DNA from: a virus
Direction: 5' to 3' (one strand)
IMG/VR virus record: IMGVR_UViG_3300032308_001355
Coordinates: 1 to 64,000 of that record
DNA: 64,000 nucleotides
In this document: positions 38,833 through 48,135 of the stretch, one piece after another
How positions within the stretch are numbered: the stretch's first letter is position 1
Layout of the letters: each line of letters opens with the position of its first letter
Program-made: the position numbers and the translations under genes
The notes under the pieces: generated by a model
The model's input: the letters and a program-made list of their open reading frames with translations, nothing else
Databases searched by the model: none
What the model was told of the DNA's origin: nothing

Positions 38833-40052
38833 AAGTCAGTCTCGTCAATCTCGCGAAATAGACCCGTGTCCCAATTCCACATAAGAGAAACTTCTTGAAA
38901 ACCACCGTTACGGTTTGCAATAACCTTAAGGGTACGGGTGTCATCTACAGTTTCGTCTTCACGCTGTAGACCAAAAATAACGTCCGCATCTTGATGGAAA
39001 GAAGATGAGTAGCCAATTGCATCCGCAGTAACCTGGCCTTTTCGCATCTTCCAATTAAGAACCTGGGTTGTAGCAACTACTGGAATCTTAGCTTTTTGAG
39101 CCAAACGCTTAAGTGCGCGAGTAATGTTAGTCATCTGCTGGTTATATGCCTCAGCACCTTCCTCGTCAATCATAAGGTAGGTACCATCAACGTAAACAAT
39201 GTCTGGTTTGAAGTTCTGAATCTTGCTAGCAACGCTACTTACGGTCACACCATTAGCAGAGTCAACAAACCACATCTCATCTTCCATGTTTTGAATGGAA
39301 TCAATCTTTTGATAAAAACGCGCTTCTTCTTCATCGGTCAAAGTACCTGTTCGCAAACGATGATGAGATACGCGAGCACGAATAGCATAGTAACGAAGTT
39401 TTTGTTCTTCGTTGTTCATTTCAAATGATAAAAACATAGGTCGTAATCCATTTAAATGATTAGTTGCAGCCATCTGCAAAGCAACTGTGGATTTACCTGT
39501 TTTTGGAGGGGCAACAATAAAAATTAACTGCCCAGCTTGCATACCAGCAGTGGAGGCATCCATAGTAGGAAACCCTGTAGAAAAACCAAGTAAACCTGGA
39601 TTGTTCTTACGACGCTCATATTCTTCTTTAGCGTTTGCGGCAGCCTTTGTAATCTCAATGTCGTTAGTGCGTGAAAGACCTTCACTCTCAATACGAGCAA
39701 AACCACGTAACAAAGCATTTAGAGCTTCTTCATGGTCTTTTTTATTTTCAACTTGTTCAATAGCGTCACTAATAGTTGAAACAACAATTGATTTTCGGCG
39801 CTCATCTACAAGACGGTCAATTAAATACTCAAGGCTATCCTCAACTAAAAGTGGTACATAAGTTGGAAAGTTTTCTTGAATTACTTCAAGGCTTGGGGTT
39901 TCTGAGTAATTAGCAAAATGGTGTTGAAGAAATTTAAAAAGCTTTTTATCACTTGGGTCATGAAACCAAGACTCGTTAACTCCTTTTTCAAATAAATAGT
40001 TAACGTTACGTCCCTGAACAATTTTGCTAAGTATCTTTGCTTCATGGTTCAT
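38829..40052 (-). CDS. DnaB-like replicative helicase
   Basis: 407 residues. RecA-type core with Walker A APPKTGKST at 181-189, Walker B PDIVYVDG, and a QVLNWKMRKG stretch near 330 as in DnaB motif H4. A shortened N-terminal domain compared with bacterial DnaB. Works with the primase and the DnaC-like loader encoded on either side. Confidence 0.9.
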   Translation of the reverse strand: MNHEAKILSKIVQGRNVNYLFEKGVNESWFHDPSDKKLFKFLQHHFANYSETPSLEVIQENFPTYVPLLVEDSLEYLIDRLVDERRKSIVVSTISDAIEQVENKKDHEEALNALLRGFARIESEGLSRTNDIEITKAAANAKEEYERRKNNPGLLGFSTGFPTMDASTAGMQAGQLIFIVAPPKTGKSTVALQMAATNHLNGLRPMFLSFEMNNEEQKLRYYAIRARVSHHRLRTGTLTDEEEARFYQKIDSIQNMEDEMWFVDSANGVTVSSVASKIQNFKPDIVYVDGTYLMIDEEGAEAYNQQMTNITRALKRLAQKAKIPVVATTQVLNWKMRKGQVTADAIGYSSSFHQDADVIFGLQREDETVDDTRTLKVIANRNGGFQEVSLMWNWDTGLFREIDETDL

Positions 40053-40450
40053 ATTTGGTCTAACCCCCAGTGCCCGTATCGTAATTGCCTAGACTGTATA
40101 TCTAGAACACCTACTACTTCTGGCCTATATGGCAGTTCAGCAACTAAATGCTCAACTGATTCATACGAAGTGTAGTATCTAAATGGATTTGTACCCATAA
40201 TGTCAAGCTTATCCATAAACTCGCCCAAGTTAGACTCATCCATTGTAAAAGAAGCTAACTCTAACGTAACACCCTCACGAGTAGTGTAAAGGTAAAAACG
40301 ACTAAGAAGCTGACGATTTATAGATTGTTCAATTTTAGGTAATTTAAATACCTTAAAACGCTTTTGTAACTTTAGCTCCGTTTGTAAGAATACATCTGTT
40401 GTAACAATTATCCTTACGGGGAGCTCGTTACTTATATCCCCGTTTTTCAT
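40049..40450 (-). CDS. Hypothetical protein in replication operon, 133 aa
   Basis: Beta-rich N-terminal half (RIIVTTDVFLQ) and a C-terminal helix. No recognised domain. Overlaps the helicase start by four bases and lies between the helicase and the SWIM-finger protein. Confidence 0.6.
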   Translation of the reverse strand: MKNGDISNELPVRIIVTTDVFLQTELKLQKRFKVFKLPKIEQSINRQLLSRFYLYTTREGVTLELASFTMDESNLGEFMDKLDIMGTNPFRYYTSYESVEHLVAELPYRPEVVGVLDIQSRQLRYGHWGLDQI

Positions 40451-40451
40451 T

Positions 40452-40766
40452 TTAAAAAACCTCTATTTTCCCATATCGTATAATAAACTTACGGTACTCT
40501 TCAGCAGAGTTTTTTGCCTTTTGAGCATCTTCTTCGGTTGCTTTGCTAAGAATCTCTAATGGATAATTACCATTATTACTTTCTATTCTGTTCTCAACAA
40601 GTTTTGTATGCTTACACCGTTTACGAGAAATATAAACAGAACAAGTGCAAAGTAATAAACCATCTTGAGTGGTAGAGACTTCAAAAATCCCAGGACCAGG
40701 GTTATTAGACTCACTTAGAAAAACTTGTACTAGCCTTGGTTTGCTATTCACCGAAACCTCTTTCAT
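40452..40766 (-). CDS. SWIM-type zinc-finger protein, 104 aa
   Basis: A CTC-x7-CKH motif near residues 35-48 is the CxCx(n)CxH SWIM finger, flanked by beta strands. SWIM domains bind DNA or proteins, often with recombination or helicase factors. Overlaps the DnaC-like gene by four bases. Confidence 0.65.
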   Translation of the reverse strand: MKEVSVNSKPRLVQVFLSESNNPGPGIFEVSTTQDGLLLCTCSVYISRKRCKHTKLVENRIESNNGNYPLEILSKATEEDAQKAKNSAEEYRKFIIRYGKIEVF

Positions 40767-41455
40767 TTCCTAAGGTCGCCTTTATTAGAAAAAATTGGAA
40801 TATAAACAAAAGCTTCGTTTGCAAAACTTTCGGTCGAGTCGCCGTATAGGGCTGCCCAGTCTTCCAACTTTATATTAGTGGTAACTATAGTAGGCAATCC
40901 GTTGTTAAAACGTGTGCGCAAAACCTCATGAAGTAAGTTCTTTTGCCAACCGCTTAAACTAGCGTGCTCTTTACCAATGTCATCAATAACTAAAACACGA
41001 ATATTAAACGAATCTTGTTCGCAATTACCGAGCATTCCATTATAAATAACCTCTTGGTCATCTGTTGCGGAGTTGTTAATCAAAGCACCTTTAATGTTTA
41101 GAATCTCATTAAATGTGGTAAAGAAACAAGGCCGTACAAGGGTGTTACTTTCTTTAACATCTAGCTCATCTAATCCAAAAGTACGAATAACTTCTTGAAT
41201 AACCGCAAGAGCTAACGTTGTTTTGCCTTGACCTGGTGTTCCATAAAACATTAAACCTTTTCCGCATAAGCTACTGCCTTGGGAACGAATTACTTCTTTG
41301 TTTTTCAAACGACTTATCCATAATTTGACATCTTCTATATCTTCTTCAGATATTTCTTTGCAATCCTCAAACTCCCAACCAGTTAAGTGTGGGGGTATAT
41401 GCGCAAGCTTTATCCAAGATAGGCGACGTGCTTTTAGTTCTTTACTCTTGAACAC
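40763..41455 (-). CDS. DnaC-like helicase loader AAA+ ATPase
   Basis: 230 residues. Walker A YGTPGQGKTT at 71-80, Walker B VLVIDDIG near 150, TTNIK sensor I near 192. Typical of phage/bacterial DnaC and DnaI loaders that place DnaB on DNA. Encoded just before the wHTH initiator-like gene, a common arrangement. Confidence 0.88.
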   Translation of the reverse strand: MFKSKELKARRLSWIKLAHIPPHLTGWEFEDCKEISEEDIEDVKLWISRLKNKEVIRSQGSSLCGKGLMFYGTPGQGKTTLALAVIQEVIRTFGLDELDVKESNTLVRPCFFTTFNEILNIKGALINNSATDDQEVIYNGMLGNCEQDSFNIRVLVIDDIGKEHASLSGWQKNLLHEVLRTRFNNGLPTIVTTNIKLEDWAALYGDSTESFANEAFVYIPIFSNKGDLRK

Positions 41456-42299
41456 GTAATTTACTCCTTGACTTTTGTGAACGCTCGCGCTCTATCTCTA
41501 ACTGCTCAGGTGTTGCACTCTGACGAGTCACCTGCAAGAACAGACTACCGAAATCTACTATAAACTTCTTCCATATAATCTCTGGGTCGTTAATACGTTT
41601 ATCGTGTTTAATCTTGTCAAAAAAAATGTCCATCATCTGGCACTCTAAGTCGCCCGTAGTGTTGTACTCAGAACGTTTCTTGTCAAGAGCAAAACGAAAA
41701 CGGCTGCGAGTAACTTGCCAAGGAGCCACGTGCCAAAGCAGTTGCATACGATGACCAAACTCAAATGCTACATCTGTAGGAGACCAATTGACACGGTTGC
41801 TATCTTCACGGCGTTTCATGCGCTCACCACGAATACGCTCATGTTGAGCCATCTTCTCTTGGTGCTTCTGCTCACGTTTTTTCTGAAGCATAGAGTCCCT
41901 GTCCTCTGGGTCTACGTACATAGGAGCGAAGTCATCCCAATCCATTTCATTTCCTCCACGCAACGCTTCCGCGTTGCTATTCTGTTTATGACTTAATAAA
42001 TGTGTATTAGTATCTATGTATAGATTGTTATTAGCATTTAGCTGTATCAGCAGTATAGATGTACGGCTTTTCAGGAACTGATAACCCGCCTCAGTTACCC
42101 TTAAGTTTCGGGCAAATCCAAGCTTGCCAGTCTTGACCGTAGTGGTCTCAATGAACCCTAGGGAACGTAGGTCAGACAGAGCATTTTGAATAGCATCGCG
42201 CCCCTCCCCCAAACGCTCTGAGAGGCCTCTAGCGCCTCCGTGGTTGGGGTTTATAAGTAATTCCTCTAAGACGCCTATGGCGCGGGCTGTAATCGCCAT
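41442..42299 (-). CDS. Winged-helix protein, possible replication initiator
   Basis: 285 residues from ATG 42299, two bases after the stop of the upstream gene. Residues 5-60 form a MarR-like winged helix (ELLINPNHGGARGLSERLG, then SLGFIETT). A charged linker with a KREQKHQEKM coiled coil leads to a C-terminal helical domain. DnaD/DnaB-type initiators have this build and would bind near the origin to recruit the loader encoded next to it. Identification by architecture only. Confidence 0.65.
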   Translation of the reverse strand: MAITARAIGVLEELLINPNHGGARGLSERLGEGRDAIQNALSDLRSLGFIETTTVKTGKLGFARNLRVTEAGYQFLKSRTSILLIQLNANNNLYIDTNTHLLSHKQNSNAEALRGGNEMDWDDFAPMYVDPEDRDSMLQKKREQKHQEKMAQHERIRGERMKRREDSNRVNWSPTDVAFEFGHRMQLLWHVAPWQVTRSRFRFALDKKRSEYNTTGDLECQMMDIFFDKIKHDKRINDPEIIWKKFIVDFGSLFLQVTRQSATPEQLEIERERSQKSRSKLRVQE

Positions 42300-42300
42300 C

Positions 42301-42873
42301 CTAAGCCTTATCCAAGGCATCCCGCAAGGCAACCTTGACGGCCAAAACCACCGCTTCGGTTATTTCGGCCTTTAGCGCCTCATCTAAGACGTTAGGTAAA
42401 GACTTAGATTCCTTAGGTAAAGGCTTAGGCTCCACCATCAGCTCCTCTGGACTCACTACCGTTTTATTCCCTTGTTTAACGATTGAAAGTCCTTCACAAA
42501 GATTAAGCGCTTTTTTACCAACCGCTTCACAGTGCTCAAACGCATCCATGCAGTGGGTGTCTGACTCATCCCACAAAAGCATTACAGTCTCTACCATATC
42601 GACCGCTTCTGTAATTGGATATTTAGTAAAAGAAACACTAGCGGATGGTATCGACGCTACGTTGGCGCCTTCTTTACAAAGAACAACTATCTCTTTGCCT
42701 TTATCTTTTGCGTATTGCGCAGCAAATACTTGACCTTGACTTGGTACTTTATCAAATGCAAGTACTAGGTAGGACTCTTTGCCTTTTGCGTAAAAATAAT
42801 CTTCTACAAGTGCTTCTATGTTTGCTCTACTAGTAACTCCTGTACCAACAATTAACACATATAGTTTGTCCAT
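42301..42873 (-). CDS. Rossmann-like (possibly SLOG) nucleotide-binding protein, 190 aa
   Basis: Begins with strand LYVLIVGTG and a Thr/Ser-rich loop, then YLVLAFDKVPSQGQ and EIVVLCKEGA strands in Rossmann order. This resembles SLOG/DprA-like domains that bind nucleotides. C-terminal 60 residues are helical. First gene of the replication block. Function unknown. Confidence 0.55.
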   Translation of the reverse strand: MDKLYVLIVGTGVTSRANIEALVEDYFYAKGKESYLVLAFDKVPSQGQVFAAQYAKDKGKEIVVLCKEGANVASIPSASVSFTKYPITEAVDMVETVMLLWDESDTHCMDAFEHCEAVGKKALNLCEGLSIVKQGNKTVVSPEELMVEPKPLPKESKSLPNVLDEALKAEITEAVVLAVKVALRDALDKA

Positions 42874-42916
42874 AGGGCCTCCTTATTAGGGGAGGCTCAC
42901 TCTAGCATATGTTTTT

Positions 42917-43195
42917 TTATTGTCTAGTTTGGTTTACTACAACTGGTCGGTAGGCGGTTAGTCGTTCAGCAGCTTTTAGCGCCACTTTTCCTAAAAAAGC
43001 CCCAGCAACGGTTTTTACAATAAATTCTTTGCCAAACGTATCATTTAATAAATACGTACCTATTGACGATAGTGTTAAAGAAAATATAAAATTAACAGCT
43101 ACCGTTCCTATAAAAATTGACAAAAAATCAATAAATGAATCAAAAACTGCAAGGAAAAAAGAAGTAAAACACGCAACAAGTAGTAATTCAAGCAT
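42917..43195 (-). CDS. Small integral membrane protein, possible holin
   Basis: 92 residues with two strong hydrophobic segments (about 2-24 and 28-52), a short amphipathic region and a basic C-terminus. Lies between the replication and tail blocks where lysis genes can occur, but no endolysin is visible nearby. Holin is a reasonable guess, not more. Confidence 0.5.
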   Translation of the reverse strand: MLELLLVACFTSFFLAVFDSFIDFLSIFIGTVAVNFIFSLTLSSIGTYLLNDTFGKEFIVKTVAGAFLGKVALKAAERLTAYRPVVVNQTRQ

Positions 43196-43207
43196 GGGTT
43201 TAGTACA

Positions 43208-45778
43208 CTACGTATTTGATTGAGCGTAGTAGACGGCTACCGTAGTTCCTAAAAGAAGCTCATCATTTAGGGCCTCACTAGCAAGTCTTGTACTGAATAC
43301 TTTGTAATTTTTGTAATAATGGCTTCGGCTAGCATCAGCCACACCTTCCCAAATAAAATCTGTAGACTCACTAGAACCAACATCCCCATCAAAAAAAGGT
43401 AACGCAAAAGATTCTCTTTCAAACAAAGCAGATTCAAAGTTAAATGTATTTCCAACACTTGTAGCAAGAGAAATATGTACAGTTGCGTAAGATGCATCTT
43501 CAGGAGAGGCAGCGGTAATATAATTTCTATCCCAGGCGGTTCCTGTTAATAAACTAGAAACTGTAAATGTATCACCAACTGATGTGCTGATAAGTGTGTT
43601 TGTATCGTCATACCATTTGATAGACAAAGTTACGTTATCATTGATAGTAGTTCCTTTAGAGTACACACTAAAAGTATAATCAGCGTTTGAATAGTGGACT
43701 GGAATTTGTTGACTTGTTGTTGAGCCATCCCATGAGTCAATAGATACAGAACTTGATGTAGGTATGACTTTAAGTACGCTTCCATTTTCAAAAAAAGTAC
43801 CATTTACCGCTGTTCTAGGTGCTGTGGTAGAGCCCCCTGTATCAAAAGTTATATATGAATTTGCTGGAGACGCTGCCCCTTGCCAACTTAAAACCTCATA
43901 CACACCGTTAGTAATACCAGTAACCCCAGAAACGTAAACGTAAGCTCCTTGAACAATATCGCTTGAATATAAAGACTCTAAAGTTGCAGTTCCAGAGTCT
44001 AAAGATAAATATGTAGTGTTGTATATAGTTGTTGTAGGAGGCGCTACATCTTCTACTATATCAAATGTAGCACCTGTTACTTCCCAAGGCTCAGGTAGTA
44101 GTGACATGTTAAGTTTAAAGTGTGGATTAGTTAACTCATTAATACGAGTAGCCTTCAATATAACATTAATTTGACGCGCCTCTTCAAAAGAAGTTGCCGC
44201 AGAAACTTGTTCAAATTGTGCTGCGTCAAAGTAGTGCCACTCATTGCTTGCTGAGCCAGCGGCCGCAGCAATAGATATTGTTGGAACAGCGTAGTAAGCA
44301 TCTGCAGGTGCTGTCTTGTTTTCTACTTTTATTCTAACTGTAAACTGTCCAGTTAAGTTAGAAGTTGCTGAACCATTGCTTGATGAAAGATATACGCCAA
44401 AACGGTTATACCAATCAATCCCCACGGTTACGTTTCTAGCAGAAACATCACCAGAGGAGTAAACACTAAAACTATAGACTTGTCCCGCAGTAACTGGGAT
44501 TCCCTTTAAAACAGCATTGTCGTAACCGCACTGTATCTTAACTGTTCCGCTAGGTGTTTTAGAGTTTTTTACAGAAAGAATTCCCTTACGTTTATTTGGG
44601 TATAGATTAAGGGAAGTTGGTTCTTGCCAAGCTTTAGGATATGGATAAATAATTGGATACGTGTCTGTCGTGTTATTAAAAGCATTTACAGTATCAATAT
44701 TTTCTCCAGTTAAAGCAAAACTAATAGATGTACTTGTCCTTGCAGTAATTGTAACTGGCGTGGTTGTTTTATTAAATAATGGGAATGAACACCCACTAAT
44801 ATAAACTTTGTTTCCTACTTGATAATTATGTGGCTCAACAGTTAACGTTGCTACGTTACTTAATAATTGTAGTGCTTTAATGCGTCTTTCTGTTAAGGAA
44901 AACAGAGAGGCGCTACTGTCTGGTGTTGCCCAGTGGCCCACACCCTCTTCAAATGAAGAGTCGTTGTAATCAAGCATTATATTTTTACCAATACTAAATC
45001 CATCAATTGGCGGGTTTGGGCTTGAAGACGTGGTAGAAATTGCATAACCGCTATAAGATTTAATAAATTCCATCAAACCCGCTGCTGCGCCCTTTTCTTT
45101 ATAGCTAATAGCAGAGTTTTGTAAAAGAACACGTTCTTGTTGATACCCAATTTCAGGCTCATGGGCTAAACCAAATTGTTGCATAAATGCTGGTAAAAGC
45201 ATCCCACCAACTTTTTCAGTGTCATACCTATTTACAAGAAGGTTTGTGTAGGTGTGTATTAAACTTAATTGAAACCCAAAAAGTGATAAAAAGTTATATA
45301 AATCTTCGTTATAACTTCCAACAAATGGGTCGTTTAAACTATTAACTTTATAGACCTCAGGCAAATATTCATACATTAAATCTGTGTATCCATAGTCATA
45401 TGCCGATAGTGCTGCTGTATTACCTACTCTTTGCCAACGTTTTGTAGCATTTTGAAATACAAATAAAGAATAGTAGTAAAACGTATTGTAAGCAATATTT
45501 TCTGTATCATCAAAGATAGTAGGGTCTGTTTCTTTAAAAGCGTAGTATGTATCATCGTTTCCAATATCTAACTCAACGCCATCCCATGGGTTTACAGGGT
45601 ATCCATATGTATTCCTTGTTAATTTAATCTTAGACCAATTACCTGCTGGACTAGTCCACCTAACGTTAATGGAACCAAACGTTTTAGGTACAGCTTTAAA
45701 GTTTAAAGCTGTAAAGAAAGAAACATTAGGCGCACCATAGTACGCCAGCTCATAATAATTAGAACCATAACGTGACAT
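43208..45778 (-). CDS. Large tail/baseplate protein, P2 gpI-like N-terminal domain with repeat-like C-terminus
   Basis: 856 residues. Residues about 120-260 show the gpI-like pattern LPEVYKVN, a helical FLSLFGFQL segment, LLPAFMQQFGLAHEP and a YKEKGAAAGLMEFIKSYSGY motif. The remainder consists of beta-rich segments with two similar modules (FSVYSSGDVSARNVTVGIDW and FSVYSKGTTINDNVTLSIKW), probably carbohydrate-binding-like. It probably links the baseplate wedge to receptor-binding parts. Directly follows the J-like baseplate gene. Confidence 0.8.
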   Translation of the reverse strand: MSRYGSNYYELAYYGAPNVSFFTALNFKAVPKTFGSINVRWTSPAGNWSKIKLTRNTYGYPVNPWDGVELDIGNDDTYYAFKETDPTIFDDTENIAYNTFYYYSLFVFQNATKRWQRVGNTAALSAYDYGYTDLMYEYLPEVYKVNSLNDPFVGSYNEDLYNFLSLFGFQLSLIHTYTNLLVNRYDTEKVGGMLLPAFMQQFGLAHEPEIGYQQERVLLQNSAISYKEKGAAAGLMEFIKSYSGYAISTTSSSPNPPIDGFSIGKNIMLDYNDSSFEEGVGHWATPDSSASLFSLTERRIKALQLLSNVATLTVEPHNYQVGNKVYISGCSFPLFNKTTTPVTITARTSTSISFALTGENIDTVNAFNNTTDTYPIIYPYPKAWQEPTSLNLYPNKRKGILSVKNSKTPSGTVKIQCGYDNAVLKGIPVTAGQVYSFSVYSSGDVSARNVTVGIDWYNRFGVYLSSSNGSATSNLTGQFTVRIKVENKTAPADAYYAVPTISIAAAAGSASNEWHYFDAAQFEQVSAATSFEEARQINVILKATRINELTNPHFKLNMSLLPEPWEVTGATFDIVEDVAPPTTTIYNTTYLSLDSGTATLESLYSSDIVQGAYVYVSGVTGITNGVYEVLSWQGAASPANSYITFDTGGSTTAPRTAVNGTFFENGSVLKVIPTSSSVSIDSWDGSTTSQQIPVHYSNADYTFSVYSKGTTINDNVTLSIKWYDDTNTLISTSVGDTFTVSSLLTGTAWDRNYITAASPEDASYATVHISLATSVGNTFNFESALFERESFALPFFDGDVGSSESTDFIWEGVADASRSHYYKNYKVFSTRLASEALNDELLLGTTVAVYYAQSNT

Positions 45779-45780
45779 TA

Positions 45781-47493
45781 TTAAACAATACCTCCATTAT
45801 ATGAAATAGTAGAGGATTTTAACTCAGGTATTTCATTTGGTTCACAGATAATGTCTTTTACGTTTAATACAGTTACCGCACCACTAGATACCGCTGCGGA
45901 GTTTACGTTTGTAGCTACACTTGTATAGCTAATTGTATTTGAAGTAACCTCATTAACAACAAATGTTCCATCAAATTCGGTTCCTATGCTAGAAACAAAA
46001 ATAGTCTGACCAACTGTTATATTATGTGTTGCTGTAGTGGTTAGTGTTGCTTTATTACTTAGTAACACTTTGTTATTAACAAAAAAACTTTGGTCTTGGT
46101 CGTCTCTAACTAATTTAAGTATTTTTACCGAAGCAACTCCGTAAATAGAAGTAATTGCATTAAATACATCATGGACATATATAGTGTCTTGAAAAGCAAC
46201 GTTATCTAATGCAAATAAAGCAGAAACAGCTGAATCTGTTTGTAATGTTACATTGTATTGATTAAATTTAGGTAAAACAACTACTTGAGCAATTAAATTT
46301 ACGCCTACGTATGAGGCTGGTTGGTAAGTTACAGTTGTATTTGCTGGTATTTTATCTTTTAAATAAGTTTTAATTGTTGGTATGCTGTTTGTAAATACTG
46401 TTGACGGTGTAGTTCCATTTTCCAAAACGCCTTTATCACCATAAGGAACAAAAAATACAGTTACGCTTGTATAAACATCAGCTACTGCAGATGCTTTAGA
46501 CATTCCTGATGCTTTTACTAAAGCTGCGTAGTCTGATAGAGATACGGCCCTGTTTATTGTTCTTAAGCTAAGTGGGGCATTAATTCTAATAGAGTCTGTA
46601 GATTCTGAATCAGTGCCACCTCTTGCGGAACCGTCATCTTCTGGATTTCCATAAGATGTGTTTAGTACGCTTAGTCCAACTTGATTGTTTGTAAGAATTG
46701 TTTTAATGCTTCCCGCGGCTACGTTTCCAACAATACCTCCACCTACACGGTAAGTTGCATAAATAACGGAAGAATTTGTAGGTATACGTCCGCTGATTCC
46801 GTCACCAAACAACACATAAGAAGTGCCCTCCGCGTTGGTATAAACAGAGAACACAGCATCATATCCGTTATAGTCAATAAGGTAGGGTACTTGTGTGTAT
46901 GATGTGTTACCAGAAGTGATAGTAATGCTATTGTTAATTACAGAGGTGCTTGATAGCTTGTAAACTTGGTTTAGTTGACCGCTACTTGTTCCAATAACTT
47001 CATTTGTTATTGTCGTTCCCTGTGTAGCCGCAACTTGGGCAGAGCCATTAACAGCACCAACTTTAGCTGGAATAGTAGCAACAGCATCTGTTTCAAAAAT
47101 AATTTGAACGTTAGAGCCACTAGCTACAGAGCTGGTTGATACTTGTGTTTTTGCTGGAACCGTTATTGGTGAAGCGGTTGAGTTGTAGAATGTCAAAGTT
47201 ACTTTTGCTCCAGTGTTTTCTACAGGCTTGTACCCTAACAATCTTGAAATTTGTAATACGCTGTCTCGTTGGCTAGCTGTACCAATAAAAGCTTCGTTTG
47301 CTGAACGGTCAACATAATAGTTTAGTAGGTCTCCCATGTAAGCAAACAACTCAAGCATAGTCATACCAAAATCTGACGGCTCTCGGTTTGTCCACTTAGG
47401 GGCGTAATCAGGAATAAGAGAAATCATGTCATCTCTGAGGCTCGTGTAATCACGAGATGTATAATCAACCTGTGGTATGTATTTATCGGCCAT
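45781..47493 (-). CDS. Baseplate J-like protein (wedge)
   Basis: 570 residues. MADKYIPQVDYTSRDYTSLRDDM N-terminal region (residues 1-23), a WTNREPSDFGMTMLELFAYM segment and the SRLLGYKPVENTGA motif are typical of the phage and eCIS J protein, equivalent to T4 gp6. A central jelly-like beta region and a C-terminal beta-rich domain follow. Forms the ring of wedges around the tail hub. Followed by the gpI-like gene, preceded by gp25-like. Confidence 0.9.
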   Translation of the reverse strand: MADKYIPQVDYTSRDYTSLRDDMISLIPDYAPKWTNREPSDFGMTMLELFAYMGDLLNYYVDRSANEAFIGTASQRDSVLQISRLLGYKPVENTGAKVTLTFYNSTASPITVPAKTQVSTSSVASGSNVQIIFETDAVATIPAKVGAVNGSAQVAATQGTTITNEVIGTSSGQLNQVYKLSSTSVINNSITITSGNTSYTQVPYLIDYNGYDAVFSVYTNAEGTSYVLFGDGISGRIPTNSSVIYATYRVGGGIVGNVAAGSIKTILTNNQVGLSVLNTSYGNPEDDGSARGGTDSESTDSIRINAPLSLRTINRAVSLSDYAALVKASGMSKASAVADVYTSVTVFFVPYGDKGVLENGTTPSTVFTNSIPTIKTYLKDKIPANTTVTYQPASYVGVNLIAQVVVLPKFNQYNVTLQTDSAVSALFALDNVAFQDTIYVHDVFNAITSIYGVASVKILKLVRDDQDQSFFVNNKVLLSNKATLTTTATHNITVGQTIFVSSIGTEFDGTFVVNEVTSNTISYTSVATNVNSAAVSSGAVTVLNVKDIICEPNEIPELKSSTISYNGGIV

Positions 47494-47896
47494 TTGGAGC
47501 CACCTCTCGAATAATATCTCCGCTCCTGCTTAGAACGGCTGTTTTAATACTTACGGTTTGCGTTTGGTTTTGAGACCTATAATTGTACTTTATCTGGACA
47601 ATAAGATGGTCATCGTAAGGGTCTACGTACCCAGTAACATCTAAAAGAGTCAAGGATTGAAGCCATCGACTGAAGGCAACTGACACGCTTTGTCTAATAA
47701 GAGAGATTGCGTCATTAACATTTTCCCCAGATGTCTTAGGGGCATCACTACCAAAAGTAGGGCGCATAATGCGCTCTCCAATACTGGTCATAACAGCAAT
47801 GATTACGCGGTCTTGCCAAATTTTAGCTGGGTCTTCTGTGTAAGCAATAGAACCGCTGCTATCAAAGTTAAATGGCAAAGATATAGCTCTACTCAC
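47483..47896 (-). CDS. gp25-like (GPW/gp25) baseplate wedge protein
   Basis: 137 residues from GTG 47896, whose GTGA overlaps the upstream stop and has GGAG seven bases before it; ATG 47914 is the alternative. RVIIAVMTSIGERIMRPTFG around residues 28-47 is the gp25/GPW signature. Acts in sheath initiation on the baseplate. Overlaps the J-like gene by 11 bases. Confidence 0.88.
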   Translation of the reverse strand: MSRAISLPFNFDSSGSIAYTEDPAKIWQDRVIIAVMTSIGERIMRPTFGSDAPKTSGENVNDAISLIRQSVSVAFSRWLQSLTLLDVTGYVDPYDDHLIVQIKYNYRSQNQTQTVSIKTAVLSRSGDIIREVAPNGR

Positions 47897-48135
47897 GGCA
47901 TTACTCCAATCCACACGGGAAAGTTAGGGTCTCCTGCTATAAACATAACCCAAACTATTTGTTCTACTTCTGGTACTTCAGTTGAACCAGGTGACATGCA
48001 TGGGTACACCCAGTCCGTTACAGAGCTACCAAGCACTTGAGGTACTTGAACCCTAATCTTATACGATAAAGAGGGGTCTTGGTTATCTATGCAAATAGCC
48101 TGGTAAATTCCATAAAATCTTTTATCAAAACTCAT
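47893..48135 (-). CDS. OB-fold baseplate hub protein (gp5/gpV N-terminal-like)
   Basis: 80 residues with RFYGIYQAICIDNQDP, KIRVQVPQVLG and WVMFIAGDPNFPVWIG segments, the OB-fold pattern of gpV/gp5 hub proteins. No spike repeats are attached, so the spike tip must be elsewhere. ATGA overlap with the preceding gpD-like gene. Confidence 0.75.
   Translation of the reverse strand: MSFDKRFYGIYQAICIDNQDPSLSYKIRVQVPQVLGSSVTDWVYPCMSPGSTEVPEVEQIVWVMFIAGDPNFPVWIGVMP

Noticed and set aside
42917-43195. Firm call of holin
   Set aside because: Only hydrophobic segments support it and no endolysin gene is visible nearby, so it is listed as a membrane protein.
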